Below are positions 50,350 to 63,786 of a stretch of DNA of 64,000 nt, in pieces. This DNA is from Solenopsis invicta. Taxonomy: Eukaryota > Arthropoda > Insecta > Hymenoptera > Formicidae. The DNA lies in the NCBI RefSeq assembly GCF_016802725.1, contig NC_052668.1:12221001-12285000 (forward strand). Direction: 5' to 3'. Made by a program: the position numbers and the translations under genes. The notes under the pieces were generated by a model. That model did no database searches and had not been told where the DNA came from. It was given only the letters and a program-made list of their open reading frames with translations. How positions within the stretch are numbered: position 1 is the first letter of the stretch; each line of letters opens with the position of its first letter.

Positions 50350-50690
50350 AGATTTCACTTCACGTGCTATTTACGACTATTTACTGGCTGTCAGGAGAGA
50401 AAGGAGGCCCATTTTTACAAGTGCTTTAAAGTAATCTCATTATTTTGTTTTGTCCAAATTCACTTTATTTACAAATGGCACGCAAGAAATTTCAGCCTAA
50501 CCGTATGCTTCCTGTTAAAACAGACCTCACTTCTTGTGCTTTTACCGACTATTTACCGACTGTCAGGGTAGAAAAGAATAGTCGAGCCCATATTTACAAG
50601 TGTTTTAAAACGACCTCATTATTTCGTTTTATCCAAATTCCCTTTATTCAGAAATTGCACACAAGAAACTTTTACGTGGTGATTACTTAC
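50350..50690 (+). repeat. Diverged tandem duplication, ~179-bp unit
   Basis: Two adjacent units share CGACTATTTAC.G.CTGTCAG, CCCAT.TTTACAAGTG, TTTAAA...TCATTATTT.GTTTT and TCCAAATTC.CTTTAT. The TTTACAA marker at 50414 recurs at 50593. Divergence is roughly a fifth of positions, so the duplication is old. A partial further unit may lie on the left. Confidence 0.65.
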
Positions 50691-51019
50691 TCGTGACATC
50701 GCGACTTCAATATGGCTGCGCAAAGAGTCAGAAGCCTTAAACGTAGTTAAATAATATTTGATAAATTAAGTTTCCATCGAATGCGGCGTATACTTCAAAG
50801 TTATCCTATATGTTTACGCTGTTTAGAAACGTAATGTCTGTTAGAATGAGCGTCGCGATACGTGTTACATCGTATCATTTTATTGCCATATTCATTTTCA
50901 TTGCTGCATTGCGTTATATCGTATCACTGCTCTGTAGCCAAATTATGATTTGATACGCAATAATAATACGATACGCAGATCTGCAACAATCTGTACGCAC
51001 CTTTTCTTCCTTTTCCTTT

Positions 51020-51046
51020 CTCTTTCTCTCTCTCTCTCTCTTTCTC
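51020..51046. repeat. CT-rich microsatellite
   Basis: CT repeats with TTTC interruptions. Confidence 0.85.
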
Positions 51047-52308
51047 TTCCTCTGATGCAAACCGTGATGCAAGTCGCCGACGCGAGTGCCATGGATGCGA
51101 ATGGCTGCGCCGCGTGCCAAGTGCATAAAGCCTCTGACCGCCGTGGACTTTCGAACTCGCGCTCGGCGTTCCAGAAAACACGTGCTTCTTTTTACTCGGT
51201 AGCCCTCCCAACCCCTCCCCCCTCCCCTTCTCCCGCAACGTGTTTGCATAGATGTTCCGACGTGTGTTTACCCGACGTATCCCTCGCCTCTACTTTATGA
51301 TACTTGTGCGCTATATGCTCTCACGTACAACCAATATTTACAGCGCCCGACTGTGCACCTCGCCGCGTGGTTCCAACGTTACCGTGTGGAAAGGGAAAAA
51401 AAAAAGTGACCTAATAACTCAGACACAATGAACGGCCTGTTTGCCTCCACGCTCGTCACGCTCGTTTCTTTCGTTCTATCAACTAATTACTCGTTACTGA
51501 GAAATCGAACGGTTGTTACGGGTAATGAGTCGCTCCATTAATAGTATCCGTGCGTCTCGCTCGTACGTAATGTTTCCATGTGCAATCTCAATTATGTGCA
51601 GCCTCTCACAGCCGTCGCTGTTGATGAACTAACAATAAGCCAAATAATTTCTGTAGCTTCTGCTTATTTCTGAAAACCGTTCAGCATTATTGTCTTCGCC
51701 GCATTGCACCTGACAGGCGATATTGAAATAATTTAATGCTAAGTATGCAAGCACAATGAGGCAACAGAGCAAACACAATGCAGCAAAGTGTGTTGTACAA
51801 AAAGCGCATCTATTTGTCTATTTGTCTTCTGGGAGACGTGCTACGTGTGGGCGCCAACGTCAATCGGTGCCTGATACGCGCCGCAATAATTGTATTCTTC
51901 CACAAACGACGCACACATCATCGTGTCTTGGGATCTCGTAATGGGAACTTTATGATAATTTATGTAGATACCAACACACACGTTACAACAATTAGAATTA
52001 TTCGCACTCGACAATCACGGGGAATCGATTTGATTTCCGGGATCGAGCGGTGTCGTTTGGTATCGACGGATAATTTATGCGAAAGAATAAATTGTCATTT
52101 GCAACGCGTAATAACTCACGCGCTTCTATCAATTCTCGCAATTGATTTAGATTATTTGCATTTTTAGATTAATCATAATGCTCCTTGGCTCTACAATCTT
52201 GGCGCCGCATACGATTTAGAGAAATTCCGCGACATCACTCCGTAATGGGCCGAGGTACATCGCTACTTTGTATCCTGCTTCTTTCCGAAGAACAATTAAA
52301 CGCGCTTC

Positions 52309-52424
52309 GTTAATTTAACTAAAATAAAGAAGTTAAACAATTTAATTCCAGAAACGTATTCAAATTGACACAAATTAGTTTACTTGGTTATTACAGCATT
52401 AATGTGAACGCTACTCACTTTAAA
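52309..52424 (+). repeat. Local duplicate, copy 1
   Basis: Matches 52968-53085 in the same orientation: GTTAATTTAACTAAAATAA, TCAAATTGACACAAATTA, TACTTGGTTATTACAG and TTAATGTGAACGCT. The copies lie about 660 bp apart. Confidence 0.6.
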
Positions 52425-52967
52425 ATTAAACGTCGAGAAGAGGAGAAAGAGAGAGAGAGAGATTGGTCGCAACGATCGCATAAAATACGGGAACACGAAG
52501 CGGCGCGACCAATGAAAGGTTGTCACGAACCTTCTTCTGAGCTTTCGTAACTGAAAGAATTGAATTCCCGCGCGGTAACGTAAAAGGCTTAGGGTCGCCG
52601 CGATGGAAATGTGCGACGAGACTATTAGCCGGCTATAAACGTTACTCAGAGAGCTAATTAAGCGCCGCGCGCGGAGATACGCGTGTTTTTCTTTCACGCG
52701 AGATGATCTGTGTTAAAACGGCTCTAGTGCAAAAAAGTACAAAAAAATACGCGCGATTTATCGCAATTTCGCCTGAATTGACTTATTTACGGCCAACAAA
52801 TGAATGCCGATTTGTTCTCGCGTAATCATTTGCTGAATGACTATGATTTAATCGCAATTAATAACTCTCTAATTCCCTATATTATTAAATTTGTGATATT
52901 AAATTATATTCAATTTGAGTTGTTTTTTAATCATCCTTGTGTCGTCATTGCTTCTATTTAATATGTC

Positions 52968-53085
52968 GTTAATTTAACTAAAATAATGGCTCGCAATTTA
53001 AACAATTTAACTCAATTCAAATTGACTCAAATTAATTTACTTAGTTATTACAGTATACAGTTAATGTGAACGCTGCTTACTTTAA
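52968..53085 (+). repeat. Local duplicate, copy 2
   Basis: Diverged direct copy of 52309-52424; the family is not recognised. Confidence 0.6.
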
Positions 53086-56000
53086 GCAGTTGAACCGTAG
53101 AAAGATACGTGGATTAAAAGAGTTGCTTTTTTTAACTACATATTTCGTTTTAAAATAATATCGACATGAAAGTTAAAAGTAACTCTTATTCAACTAAAGA
53201 AATTGATTTAATTTCAATCTTTTAATATTGAACTGTGTACAACAAATGAAATTTCAATTTCCTCGTTCGCGCGACAGCACTCATATTAAACGTATATACG
53301 CGATCGATCAATATTTCATATGTGCAATCAATGAGCTGTCCAAAAATGCTCACGCTTTAACACATTCAATTTACCAAAGAGAAATCATTTTTCATTTCGA
53401 TTTTATACTAACCACTATACACTCTCCATCTTTGACATGAAAAAAATTTTCTTCATTAAAATAAAATCCTCGTTCTCAAAAGACATTCATGCAGCCGAGA
53501 GCCAAAGGAAATTAAACTGCACTCCGTAAAAGATGGTGACGTCGATAACACTTAATATGCAGTTATCTCATGCGTAGGGCTCACTGAATCATCCGCGGTG
53601 CCCTCGGTGGATCTCTGCTTGTGAGTCATGAAGAAAATAATGATGCAGACGATTACGCGCGTAGAGACCGGCCGTTCCGAGCCATTGTTGCGCTCAATTA
53701 AAATGCAGGCGAAGAATCATGAAACTCAATATCCAAGCACGCGCGCACACTGTTCGTAAAGATTTAAATTTGCTCGTTACGTGACAATCAGTCGCCGCAC
53801 GCTCATCTTCGGAGACATCTTGTTCTTCCCACGCGCTCGTTACATCCATAAATACATATTATACTCTCGGTCTCACGGGATAGACTCGCTCCTATGACCG
53901 AGCCTATGGAAACTAATTCTTGCCCGCGAGCGGCGAGCATAGAGCGGCTATCGCGGTACTCTCACTTCGGGAAAGGGCGCGAAACGTTGACAAAATATCC
54001 CTGCGCTAATTCGAGAAACGCGAGATGCCATGGCATTACTACAGTATTTATCATGCGACAGCTGCCAAGCGAAATCCAATTTTTTCTCCCCTTTCCCCGC
54101 CCCCCTCCGTTTCCCTCGACAGCGTAATGCGGCGTGAAATTAATTTTCTCGGCTTACGCAGTTAGATTTCGCTCCGTTCGCGAAACCACTTCGTAGCGGT
54201 ATTATTATTAGCGGCAGCAAACAAAAAGTCGATTAACGCCAATGAACCGCTTGATATTTCTAATATCTCGCAACAATCCTCGCGATATTATCCATATATC
54301 TCTCGCGTATTTTTTCGTTCGCAAAATTGCTATTACTGCCTACGTCCGCCTTATACATTTTTTTATTAGCGATGCCGAAGCACATTGGAAACATTAATTC
54401 CAACAATTACTCACGTTAGTCGCATAAAGAAACCTGTTACAAGTTGATCGTTAAGATAATTTAACGCAAATAAAAAAACTCAATAATTTTAAAATTGATT
54501 ATAGATTTAGATGATTAACGCTCCATAAATTGAGCTAAGTGAAACTTTATTACTTATTATTAATCCATATATCTTGCATATGAAGATATGCAACGTTAAA
54601 TTCATCGAGACTCATTCGAACGTTCCGTTGCACAACGAGAATACAATCGCTCGAATTCACCGCGCATAATTCGCGCGATATCCTCGAGCTCTCGCGTGTC
54701 CGCGATTCGCGGGATTTACAAAGACCGTCTTATGCAAATAATAATTGTCGTCATAATTCTACGCGGGTTCCTAGGCGTTCGCGTGTCACCTCGGATTTAC
54801 CGCGGTTGTATTAAAAGCGCGCGTACGTACATGACAAGATCCGACCATCGCGCGATGTCTTAACGCGATGTGTTTCCCAACTGTTGTTCCTTAGCGCGGC
54901 TATTCCCGTCGTGCGCACAATCTAATTTCAGTAGCAATTACAAGTCCCGACTGAATAATAAATGTCCACACATCGCTTCGTTCTGCGATAATCTCGCGCA
55001 TTGTATTATTAACTGGTTGAATCATTTCGAGACAGATTTAGCAGGATGATTGGGCAACACTGCGTTATACATATATATAACCGCAGCGTGTTTGATATTC
55101 TTGGATTCATTAGAATTTTGATAGAGTGTTTGAGGAACACCCATCGTGTACCAGGAAATCATCGCCATGCGGCCGTAAATGAAACATCGAGCCAGCGAAA
55201 TAATGTTTACTTAATACTTAATCAATGATCGTAATTCTTTCATAAAACGTATAATAGAGAAATGAGAGAGGTCAATGGAGGGTTTTGCATTTCATTGAAA
55301 TACGCGAATGCAATTACGATAAATCGTGCAATGGCGCAACGTTCCGCGTCGGGCCGCAATGTATTCTCGTTCGCGAGGAATTAATTTCGCCGGTGTCGTT
55401 TGAAACACGCGTCGAACATCTCGAAAATCATCGGCGTCATGTTAGCTAAGAATAATTTACGTCCACGATCATTATCGATCCGTTGTGTAATTATCGTACG
55501 TTGTTTGCTTATGAATGAAGAGTGCCTGTCGACACTCGGGCAACGTGAACATCGCAGAATATCAGGCACGGTCACACGGTATCAAAGATCGGAGATACGT
55601 TTAATTAAAAAGATCGATCTCCTTCTGAATTTAAATCGACATTAACGTATCGCCGAAGGATACTTATAATGGCATAATAACGCCGATCAGACGAAAGATT
55701 ATTTAACAGGTATTATTTGTACATTCCTATAATGTTAGAGCCTCAATTATGTCTCGAGTCGTTAAAGCTGAAAATCAAAGATTAAAAGATTGATACACGC
55801 TTGACGCAATGATTCAGCGTAACGCGATTTACGCGATTAACGTTTCATAAATCGATGATATTTTAATCACCGCGCCCATATCGATTTACTAGTTACGATT
55901 GAATTTGCTCAATTGGCTCACTTAGCAACTGCAAGCAATAATTATTGGACGACCTTATTAGCGGCGCTCGGAATATCCTCGTTGAATAAAAAAGTTCGGG

Positions 56001-58287
56001 AAGAAATTTGCGCCGCGAGCGACGTGACTGTTAGAAAATTGCGCACCGATTTTCGCGGAAAAGTCAACGGACCCGGAGCTTGGCAAAAGCTTCACGTGCA
56101 AAACGATCCGAACCGAGCCGAGTTTATCATAGACGCGTGCACACGTACGTGCGTACGTGCGCTTAATGCGCCTCTCTCTCCGCTTAGTGCATTGCTATAA
56201 TGTTACGCGCTTCTCGGAAGAACATTACCATTCAATTGCGTCTAGCACGACGGAAAATGATCCGTATCATCCAAGTGCATTTACATTTTTATCCGCGCGT
56301 CCTCTTGGCGCGACTATTTAACTACGACGGAACGCGCGCGCGAGATTACGGGAGAAAAAAAACAAATATTCTCATGAGCTCTCGGGGATGCGAGAATATC
56401 TTTTACTACGGAATACCTTTCCGTTAACGAAGACCATCGCTAAAGCGTTGTCAAAATATATATATCCGAGGCATTCCGAGCGCCATGAAGATATTCGGCC
56501 GGAATGTCCGCGATCGCCGTCTCTTCAGCGTAGTTAAATTCGCGCTTATCATAAAATGAAGTACTATAATCGTACGGCGGCAATAATATAGTGTCTAAAT
56601 AATGGCAGGGCTATCGGCGATATAAGGAGCGATATACCGGTATTGCCGAAAAAATAAAATAAAATGACGGCGCACTCGCCGCCGCGCCGGCCGCGCCGGT
56701 TGCACGTGTTTGCGGGAGACTGCGTGTAGAAAGTAGGAAACTGTGCGGTCCAATTTATAGCCGTCGCCGAATGCGCATGGGAATTATCACGGTGATGCCG
56801 GGATGTGCTCGCTAATTATTGCGCGTCGGCCTTCCGCCGAAGAAATACGGGCTCGCTAATCTCGATCGTTCTGTTTTACTTTCGCGAGCGTTTTACTTTT
56901 TTTCTCTCTTTCTCTCTCTCTCTGTCGCGCTCGGCGAAGACAACCGCACCTAATCCAGCTGCTTCCCGCGAGAATTTTAGCGACCATCGCTCTTCAAGTT
57001 TGGCATTTCAACCGGCTCGCAACTTTGGCATTCTAACGACGTTATCGAGCGAAAACAAAAATTTCTATCGCCGATCTGGTCCGTTGGCGCCAGAGATCGC
57101 GATCGCGCGACATTTGACGTTGGTAAAAACAGGCGGAATAAAATTGCGTTAGAAATACCACAATCGGGACACGTAAATTAAACGACATGGTTACTTCTCG
57201 TCGTGCGCGCCATGCATCATTAACACTTATCGCGCCGTGTCGCGAACTGTGAACGTTACGGAGTCGGTTTTCCCACATTTATAAAATGAAATAACTTCGA
57301 CGTCATCGGGGGGGGAGGGGGACTCGGCGTTTGTAAGCGTGGTGTGGTGATAATTTCGCAAGGATTTATCAGACGCGTATCTCTCGGTAACGAGTACCGC
57401 TGTGTGAATATTAATGGAGCATTAATCTGTGAATCTGCGCGCTTTTAATTGATTTCAAAACGGCGGGAGGTAATTGATAGAATTTCGCCGAGTCACACGC
57501 GCCGCGCGCGAGCACAATTCCATCGCCGTTCGCTCATGCGCTCTCGCGATTTATATTACGACGTACAAGAAAATACGTTATGAGCGAAGCGATCTCTATC
57601 GTGATATCGGCACCGATGCGGAATAGCACTTAACCTCGTTCCGCACGCATCGCTCTAATCTCAAGCGGCGCGCGTTAGAGATTGAAACTTTCGGCAGCCT
57701 AATTTGCACGAGTAAAAATTCGTGTTTTCGCATGCGCGTGCGCTACTCCGAATGTCGTTCGCGACAGCGCAACGAAATTAACATAGGAAATTCAGCGCGA
57801 CCGCGATCATTCACTTCTGCCGTTATCTACGTTCGCTGTACATTTAAATAGCTGAGCGCTACTGTGAAAATAAGCTATCGTAATCGCACGCGGCTGGGGA
57901 AACCAAAAGCTTCGTACGATGGCAACGATCGCGGAACGCGTGTGATCACAGCGTATCGGTTATTGCAGACGGGTCATTCTAAAACGGAGTCACGAGTATA
58001 TAGACTCCATTCCGCCTGACCAGAGAAGAGCAACGACCTGCTCTCGCGCGGCACAAACCCCAACGCGCTTTGTTAACGCTCGCCGACACTAGACACCGGC
58101 GCGTGAGACTCGTCCATCTTCAGTCGCTGCTATTTCGGCCGGCGACGCCTCTTCTCTCGCGGCATACAGTCGTATATATTCGCGTCCAGGGCGCGCGGTA
58201 TAATGTCGAACGATCTAGTGATATACGAACGCGAATTCTTGACGAGAAAGCTTTCAGACCTCTCGCTTCCAGAGCCCTGAAAGAGAA

Positions 58288-58291
<4 letters not shown>

Positions 58292-58319
<28 letters not shown>
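58292..58319. repeat. GA microsatellite
   Basis: AG repeat of about 14 units. It encodes the Arg-Glu run in the overlapping 58.07-58.49 kb frame. Confidence 0.9.
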
Positions 58320-58322
<3 letters not shown>

Positions 58323-61300
58323 GAAAGAGCGTTACATGGGTGGCGAAGCTCGTTGGCATTAAAGCAGTGTCGGGACGATTGTTGGTTTGCCGAAGAACGG
58401 GCCCTCGCAGCGAAGTTAATCAGAGTTTCACCGGCGGCGAGCCGTGGAACTTCGCGCCTCGTAGATTTTCCGAACGCGGAGGTTAGAGATAAATTGGAAT
58501 AATATATGAATTGGCCGCGTCCCGTGCCGCGGGAGATGATATCCGATCGGCGAAAGGGTTGTATTCCATTTTAGAAACCGGTCCTTGAGACGTTTTATAT
58601 CTGCGTGCGCGCTGAGCGAGAAGATATTCTGTTTATTTGCTCGGCTGGAACCGGCGCGGCGGCGGTCGACGAGACCGCTCGTGAGTAGGCGAAGCCCGCT
58701 GTCATCACAATCGGCCTCGCAGGAAGCGGAGCTCTTGTCGGGACCGTGATCGAGATGCGTCTCGCGCCGCCCGATAACGGTGCATCGAAGACGACACACC
58801 GAATGCCATCGGGAAGCGCGTTTCCATTAGCGGTAAAGGACTAATTGCGTCCGGCCCCACTGTCCTCCTCTACTGTAATACTTCTCTTTTCTGAGGTGGC
58901 CACGCGAGCCGCTCTAATCACTTTCCAATCTGTCTGCGAATGAAGGTTGAGTGCAACGTGCCGTCATACGATCGGACCCCTCGACAGCCTCTCTCACGTT
59001 GAAAGAATGAAGGAAAGTCGTGTCGTCATTGTCCTTTCGTATCGCTTTACACGCCTACGTTCACAATTTTACGACGATGCAGATGATCATCGACATAATG
59101 TGAACAACGTGTAATTACATTGTGAACTTTTAAAAGTCGATCAAGATGTTTGTCATCGTGACAAATTATTAAAGGATGAGTAAATTCGGTCGATTTTTAT
59201 CTCCGGAGTGGCAAGTAAAAACTGCACGCGTTCTCCTGTCATTTTTGAGCCGTTGTATCTGACGCTAACAAATTTTTTTTTTTAATTTTAATTTGTCGGA
59301 GAAATATTAAAATCAACATATGAAGCCACTAAAACATCTAGTACCGTAAATTATTATTGTTGAGCTCTTTGAACGTATTAATTCGTGTTTTGCTGCTATT
59401 GCGGTAATGCTCTCATCTCTTGTAATACATATCTTATTTTATAAATAAAAAAATATACCCAAATATTATTAATATCTAAAAACAGGCATTATGAATGGAA
59501 AGGTAATTTTAGAAATTTTGATTACGGCACTTCAGAGCGCGTTGTTTCTCACATCTTTCAAAGACTTTCTCCCAGAGTATTTTTATATTCTACTGTGATA
59601 TTGTACTATTGGAGAAATTGTAAAATTTCCGCAAAAAAATTTTTTTTTTGCCGTTTTAAACATATCGTTCTTACAATAACTTCATATATTGATTTTAATA
59701 CTTTAAAAAATTTCAAATTTTTTTAGATGAGAATCAGATTCAGCAACTCAAAAACTACATAGCGAAAAATACATACCTGTCACTCCAAGAGCAACAAAAA
59801 AGTCCATTTTACCCGTCGTTACGTTTTTTACTCGCCAATCCGTCGATCGATACGCAATCGCGGAACAAACGCGGAGTAGCGCATTCTCGAGACATCATCT
59901 CTCGATTAGTGGCGAAGGACTAATTGGGCAGCGTCTATCGATCGTCTAGGTCTAGATGGAGACGCTACCAGGGACCTTGGACAAAGCATTTTGTCATTGT
60001 GACGTTTTAACGAGCGACGGCTCTAAAAGCGTATCTTTTGTTGCGTCACGGTTTCACGCTCGCAATTAGTCACGGAACATCTCCGTGCCGTTGAAAATCG
60101 GTCGTTTGTGCCAGCGGGATCGGGTTAAGGCCGCGGCTCAACGAGGTCTTGCGCGCTTTCAAGCGCGCGACGGTAGCGCGGTCACGGTATTTACACGAAG
60201 ATGGGTAGTCAAGTGCCCCTCTGAATATAACTAGAAGCTCGTAGGCAGTGGAGTATCCTCGGAGTATCGCTGAGTACAATAACGCGACACGGGAAATCAA
60301 CCCTAAGTGCCGTCAAGCACGAGACATTGGATAGAAACTGTGAGAACCGAAACTTGTTCCGCGTTTTAAACAAGCGCCCGGAATCACTATCGTATTTGAA
60401 CACACGGCGATGATTAAATAAGGAACGGAGTGTAAGACATATGAGGCGCGTAAAGGTCGAGGATGATTAGATTTTGCTGGGTTCCCTACGAAAGAAAACT
60501 TGACGAACCGCGGCGGCGCTTTCTCCGAGAAAGCTTGTTCGAAGTATTTCATAATGCCGAACTCTCTAACGCAATAGAAGAAGGAAAAGAAAAATGAAAG
60601 AAAGCTGCGTGCGCGCCCAACGCAAAGTCTCATTAGTACTATCATAAATACCGCCGAATCGTTATGGATGATTTACCTCGCCGTGGCGCAACGTTCCTCG
60701 AACCCTCGTGCCCTCGATTCTGGAAACTTTGCGGCTCGCGGTTAATTGAAAATACCTGACTATCCATTGTCGCGAAGTGTTTAAGACTCGGCGGCGACGA
60801 GCGCGTTTATGCAAACGGCTACAAATCAATCTTGAGGCCTTCCATTCAGCGCTTTTTTTTTTCTTAAATCGGCATTAAGAAAGGCGGAGGAAAATACGGG
60901 AAAACCTCGCGGAATGATTGGTCGCGAAGTAACGCTCTTCCTCCCCTGACGTTTCGAGGAATTGTTCTCGCGGAACATCTCGGCGACATTAATCGTAAGT
61001 GGCCCGTAATGGGCTCGTAAGTGTCGCCCGGTGATTGAAGAAAGCGGCAATTATGCGCGCACGCGCGCTCTCGCCTTTCGCACAAGCGCCATAAAGCACG
61101 CGCCGGAAAAGGTGCGTGCGTGCGTGCCGTGCGTTGCGGTAACAATGCGCCTTACCACCAGCTAATTATCTTAATTGCCGTTTTCGCACCCTTTCCGTCG
61201 GGAGGCGGACTTTGAGATACCTTCTTAACACCTTTCCGGAGACCCCGCGTGTTCAACGACGATAGGCGATGGGTTATAAATACAGAAGACAACGCTCCAG

Positions 61301-62339
61301 TGGCATGGGCGAGTACGGCATTTCGTAAAGGAGTCACGCATAAATTGTACTTGTCGGATATTAATGAGAAGTGCGGGTCAGCCGGGCCGTTAATAATGCC
61401 GGGCTCTTCTCTCTTTCACCGAAAGTGCGTTCGAGTGTGAACGGGCGTGATGAATAATTTACGCGGCTGGATGAATAATTTATCGCATGCGTGCGGGTGT
61501 ATCTGATCCCTGTTATCCTTCGGATCCTTGAAAACGTTCTCGAAAGGGGAACGTAAATAATCTCGAAGCTCAAGCTCGCGCGTGGAGAGCTGCGAATTGC
61601 ATACGCGAGACGTGACCGATGCGAGCAATTAAAAATACAAATACGCTAAATCGCGTTATCCCCGCCTGCATAGTCAATTAAGCGGAGCGAATGATCTATC
61701 GGCATTCCTAGGGCATAGCGATCGCGATAACGCTATAGTGTCGTGCGAGTAAAGACTATCAGTGCCATTAACGTATTAAGGCGCTGTTTATCGATAGATC
61801 GGCCCTGATCGATTACGCATGGTTACCGGGATTTCTACGTACTTGCGTCTACATCGTCGACGTATGACAAATGTCAATAAATTACATCTTCCAGCGTTCC
61901 AGCGACAAGCCGGTTTAACCGCTAATTCGAAACTGGTTTAGTAACATAAAATGTGAAACGCGTAGAACGTGCAACAGCTAATAATGTAATAACCTAATGA
62001 CAACCGTCGAACATCAACGCCAAGGAGATCGCCTGCAATCAGTGATGTCGCATCAAATGGGAGCGCGTCTCGCATTTGCTGTTTCCAGATAACAAATTTT
62101 TGAAGCGTGGTAAAAGCTTTCTTTTTCGAATGTTCATCTGTTTGGTCTACGGTGTCACGGTTAAATATGTATTACGTTGCATTGGATTTTCCTCAATAAT
62201 TTTTCCCAAGCACATTCGGAAGAACTCAAAAGCACATTTCAGTCGCCTGACGGGCTCTTGCGCAGTCTGCTAATGACTTACGCATCGCCGACTAGAAACT
62301 GGTCCACAAGTGTAAAAGACGCTCGAAAGGCATCTGAAG

Positions 62340-62371
62340 AGAACACGGCATCGGTAACGGTGCCGTGTTCT
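62340..62371. repeat. Perfect 11-bp stem hairpin
   Basis: AGAACACGGCA (62340-62350) pairs with TGCCGTGTTCT (62361-62371) around a 10-base loop. It is shorter than a microRNA precursor arm, and its role is unknown. Confidence 0.6.
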
Positions 62372-62567
62372 ATGCATCGCTCGACATTGTCTTACAGTTA
62401 CAATGACACGACACGCGAGAAATGTAACGTATCGTCATCTATTAACAATAGAACCACACACGCGACATTACTCTTGTACACTATGATGTTCAGGGTCTAA
62501 TGCATATTTGAATGGTGCGCCTAACAGGATTCTTGATGAAATGTGTTTTCCTACGCGCAACAGGTAC

Positions 62568-63384
62568 ATGGAAAGAACGATTTTGTTAAAGTACATATTT
62601 AAAAATTTAGCTACACTATAACCAAATTTTATGTAAAATTACGTCTACTATAGTAGATAGTTTTGAAACTCACTATAATGATTGTAGAATTCCACATGTT
62701 TGTAAATTTGTAATGTACAAGAAGTCAAATTAATTTATAAATTTGTAATTAGACAGATGGCATAATTTAAAATATATGTGAAATTATAAAACTGATAATG
62801 CAACAATACTTTTTGCAATTGTATTATTATACATTCATAGTCTTTCTGTCATATATACATATTATAAACAATAAAATGATTCTATGCTCGCACTGATGCT
62901 GGGTGGAATAGAATTTTCGTACATGTAGATTGAACTCTGATCCCATTATTTTTCACAGCGAATATTACCGTTGTATTACGTAATGTTACAAAAACTTGAG
63001 TAATTACATAAAATATTTAAAGTACTGTGTAATTTTTCATATATATATAAATAAAATATATTTACGCGATAAAAGCAAATCTACATATTTTTTGTAGAAT
63101 TACATAATTTTTTTTACTTACAAGACTAATCGTGTAAATTTTACTTCTATTATTTGTATAAATTTTCCAAATTCTTTTACATTGTAGATGCAGATCTAAA
63201 AAAGATTGTTAGAGTATTAAAATAATTATGATGGACGTTCAGGCATGATAAGCAATGCTAAAAAAAAGTTTTTACATTCTAGCAACCAACTTCAGCGTCC
63301 TGCATATTATAATTATAACAGTCTACCAAAATTATCTTTTGTATCCAGTTAAAGTTTTAGATATTTTAGTCTGCTATTTCCGTG
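62568..63384. mobile_element. 817-bp element with CAYGGAAA termini
   Basis: The left end CATGGAAAGAACGATTTTGT and the right end CCGTG (63380-63384, preceded by TATTT) are in inverted orientation. The interior shares ATTATGATGGACGTTCAGGC and CAGTCTACCAAAATTAT-type segments with the element at 63537 and the fragment at 39340. The terminal match is short on the right, so the exact boundary is uncertain. Confidence 0.4.
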
Positions 63385-63536
63385 TACACATCTAAAATAC
63401 ATCTTATAAAACAAAGTTACCCCGCTGCACTTTTAAAAATAAATAATATATATATATAAAATAATCGTAAGAAAATAAAAATTTTACAATTTTACTCTTT
63501 GTACATTTGTTTTTAATCCTCTCAAGAATTAGCTTA

Positions 63537-63786
63537 CACAGAAAAAATGATTTTGTTGGAGTATCTAAAAATTTTTAGCTAGATACAGGATCTAAAAATA
63601 ATTTTGTCAGAACATTGATATAATTATGAAGAATGTTCAAGCATGATATGGGCAACGCTGCAAAAAGTTTCGATATTTTAGTAATCAGCTTTCTACATAA
63701 TTATTTCAATGGTCTAACAAAATTATTTTCAGATCTGTAAAGCAAAATTTTTTTTAATTTACATCAAAATCGATTTTTTTTCCGTG
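63537..63786. mobile_element. 250-bp MITE with CAC-GAAAAAA termini
   Basis: The left end CACAGAAAAAATGATTTTG and the right end, reverse complemented, CACGGAAAAAAAATCGATTT are inverted repeats. The interior contains GAATGTTCAAGCATGATATG and GGTCTAACAAAATTATTTT, shared with the elements at 62568 and 39340. No coding frame is present. Confidence 0.6.

Larger units (their letters stand above)
53100..62560. other. Long CpG-rich non-coding stretch
   Basis: About 9.5 kb with no supported exon. Composition is CpG-rich, especially 56.6-61.7 kb, interspersed with AATTA/TTAAT motifs. GA and CT microsatellites lie at 58292-58319 and about 56904-56922, a G-rich run near 57308-57320 and a hairpin at 62340-62371. 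Open frames up to 138 codons overlap antisense frames and contain microsatellite-encoded repeats. Confidence 0.45.

Noticed and set aside
55913..56200. 95-codon + strand frame with fairly protein-like composition
   Set aside because: It does not start at a supported exon boundary, matches no known family and ends in a low-complexity tail.
58070..58486. 138-codon + strand frame
   Set aside because: Contains a GA-microsatellite Arg/Glu run and has an antisense frame over the same repeat, with no domain or signal peptide.
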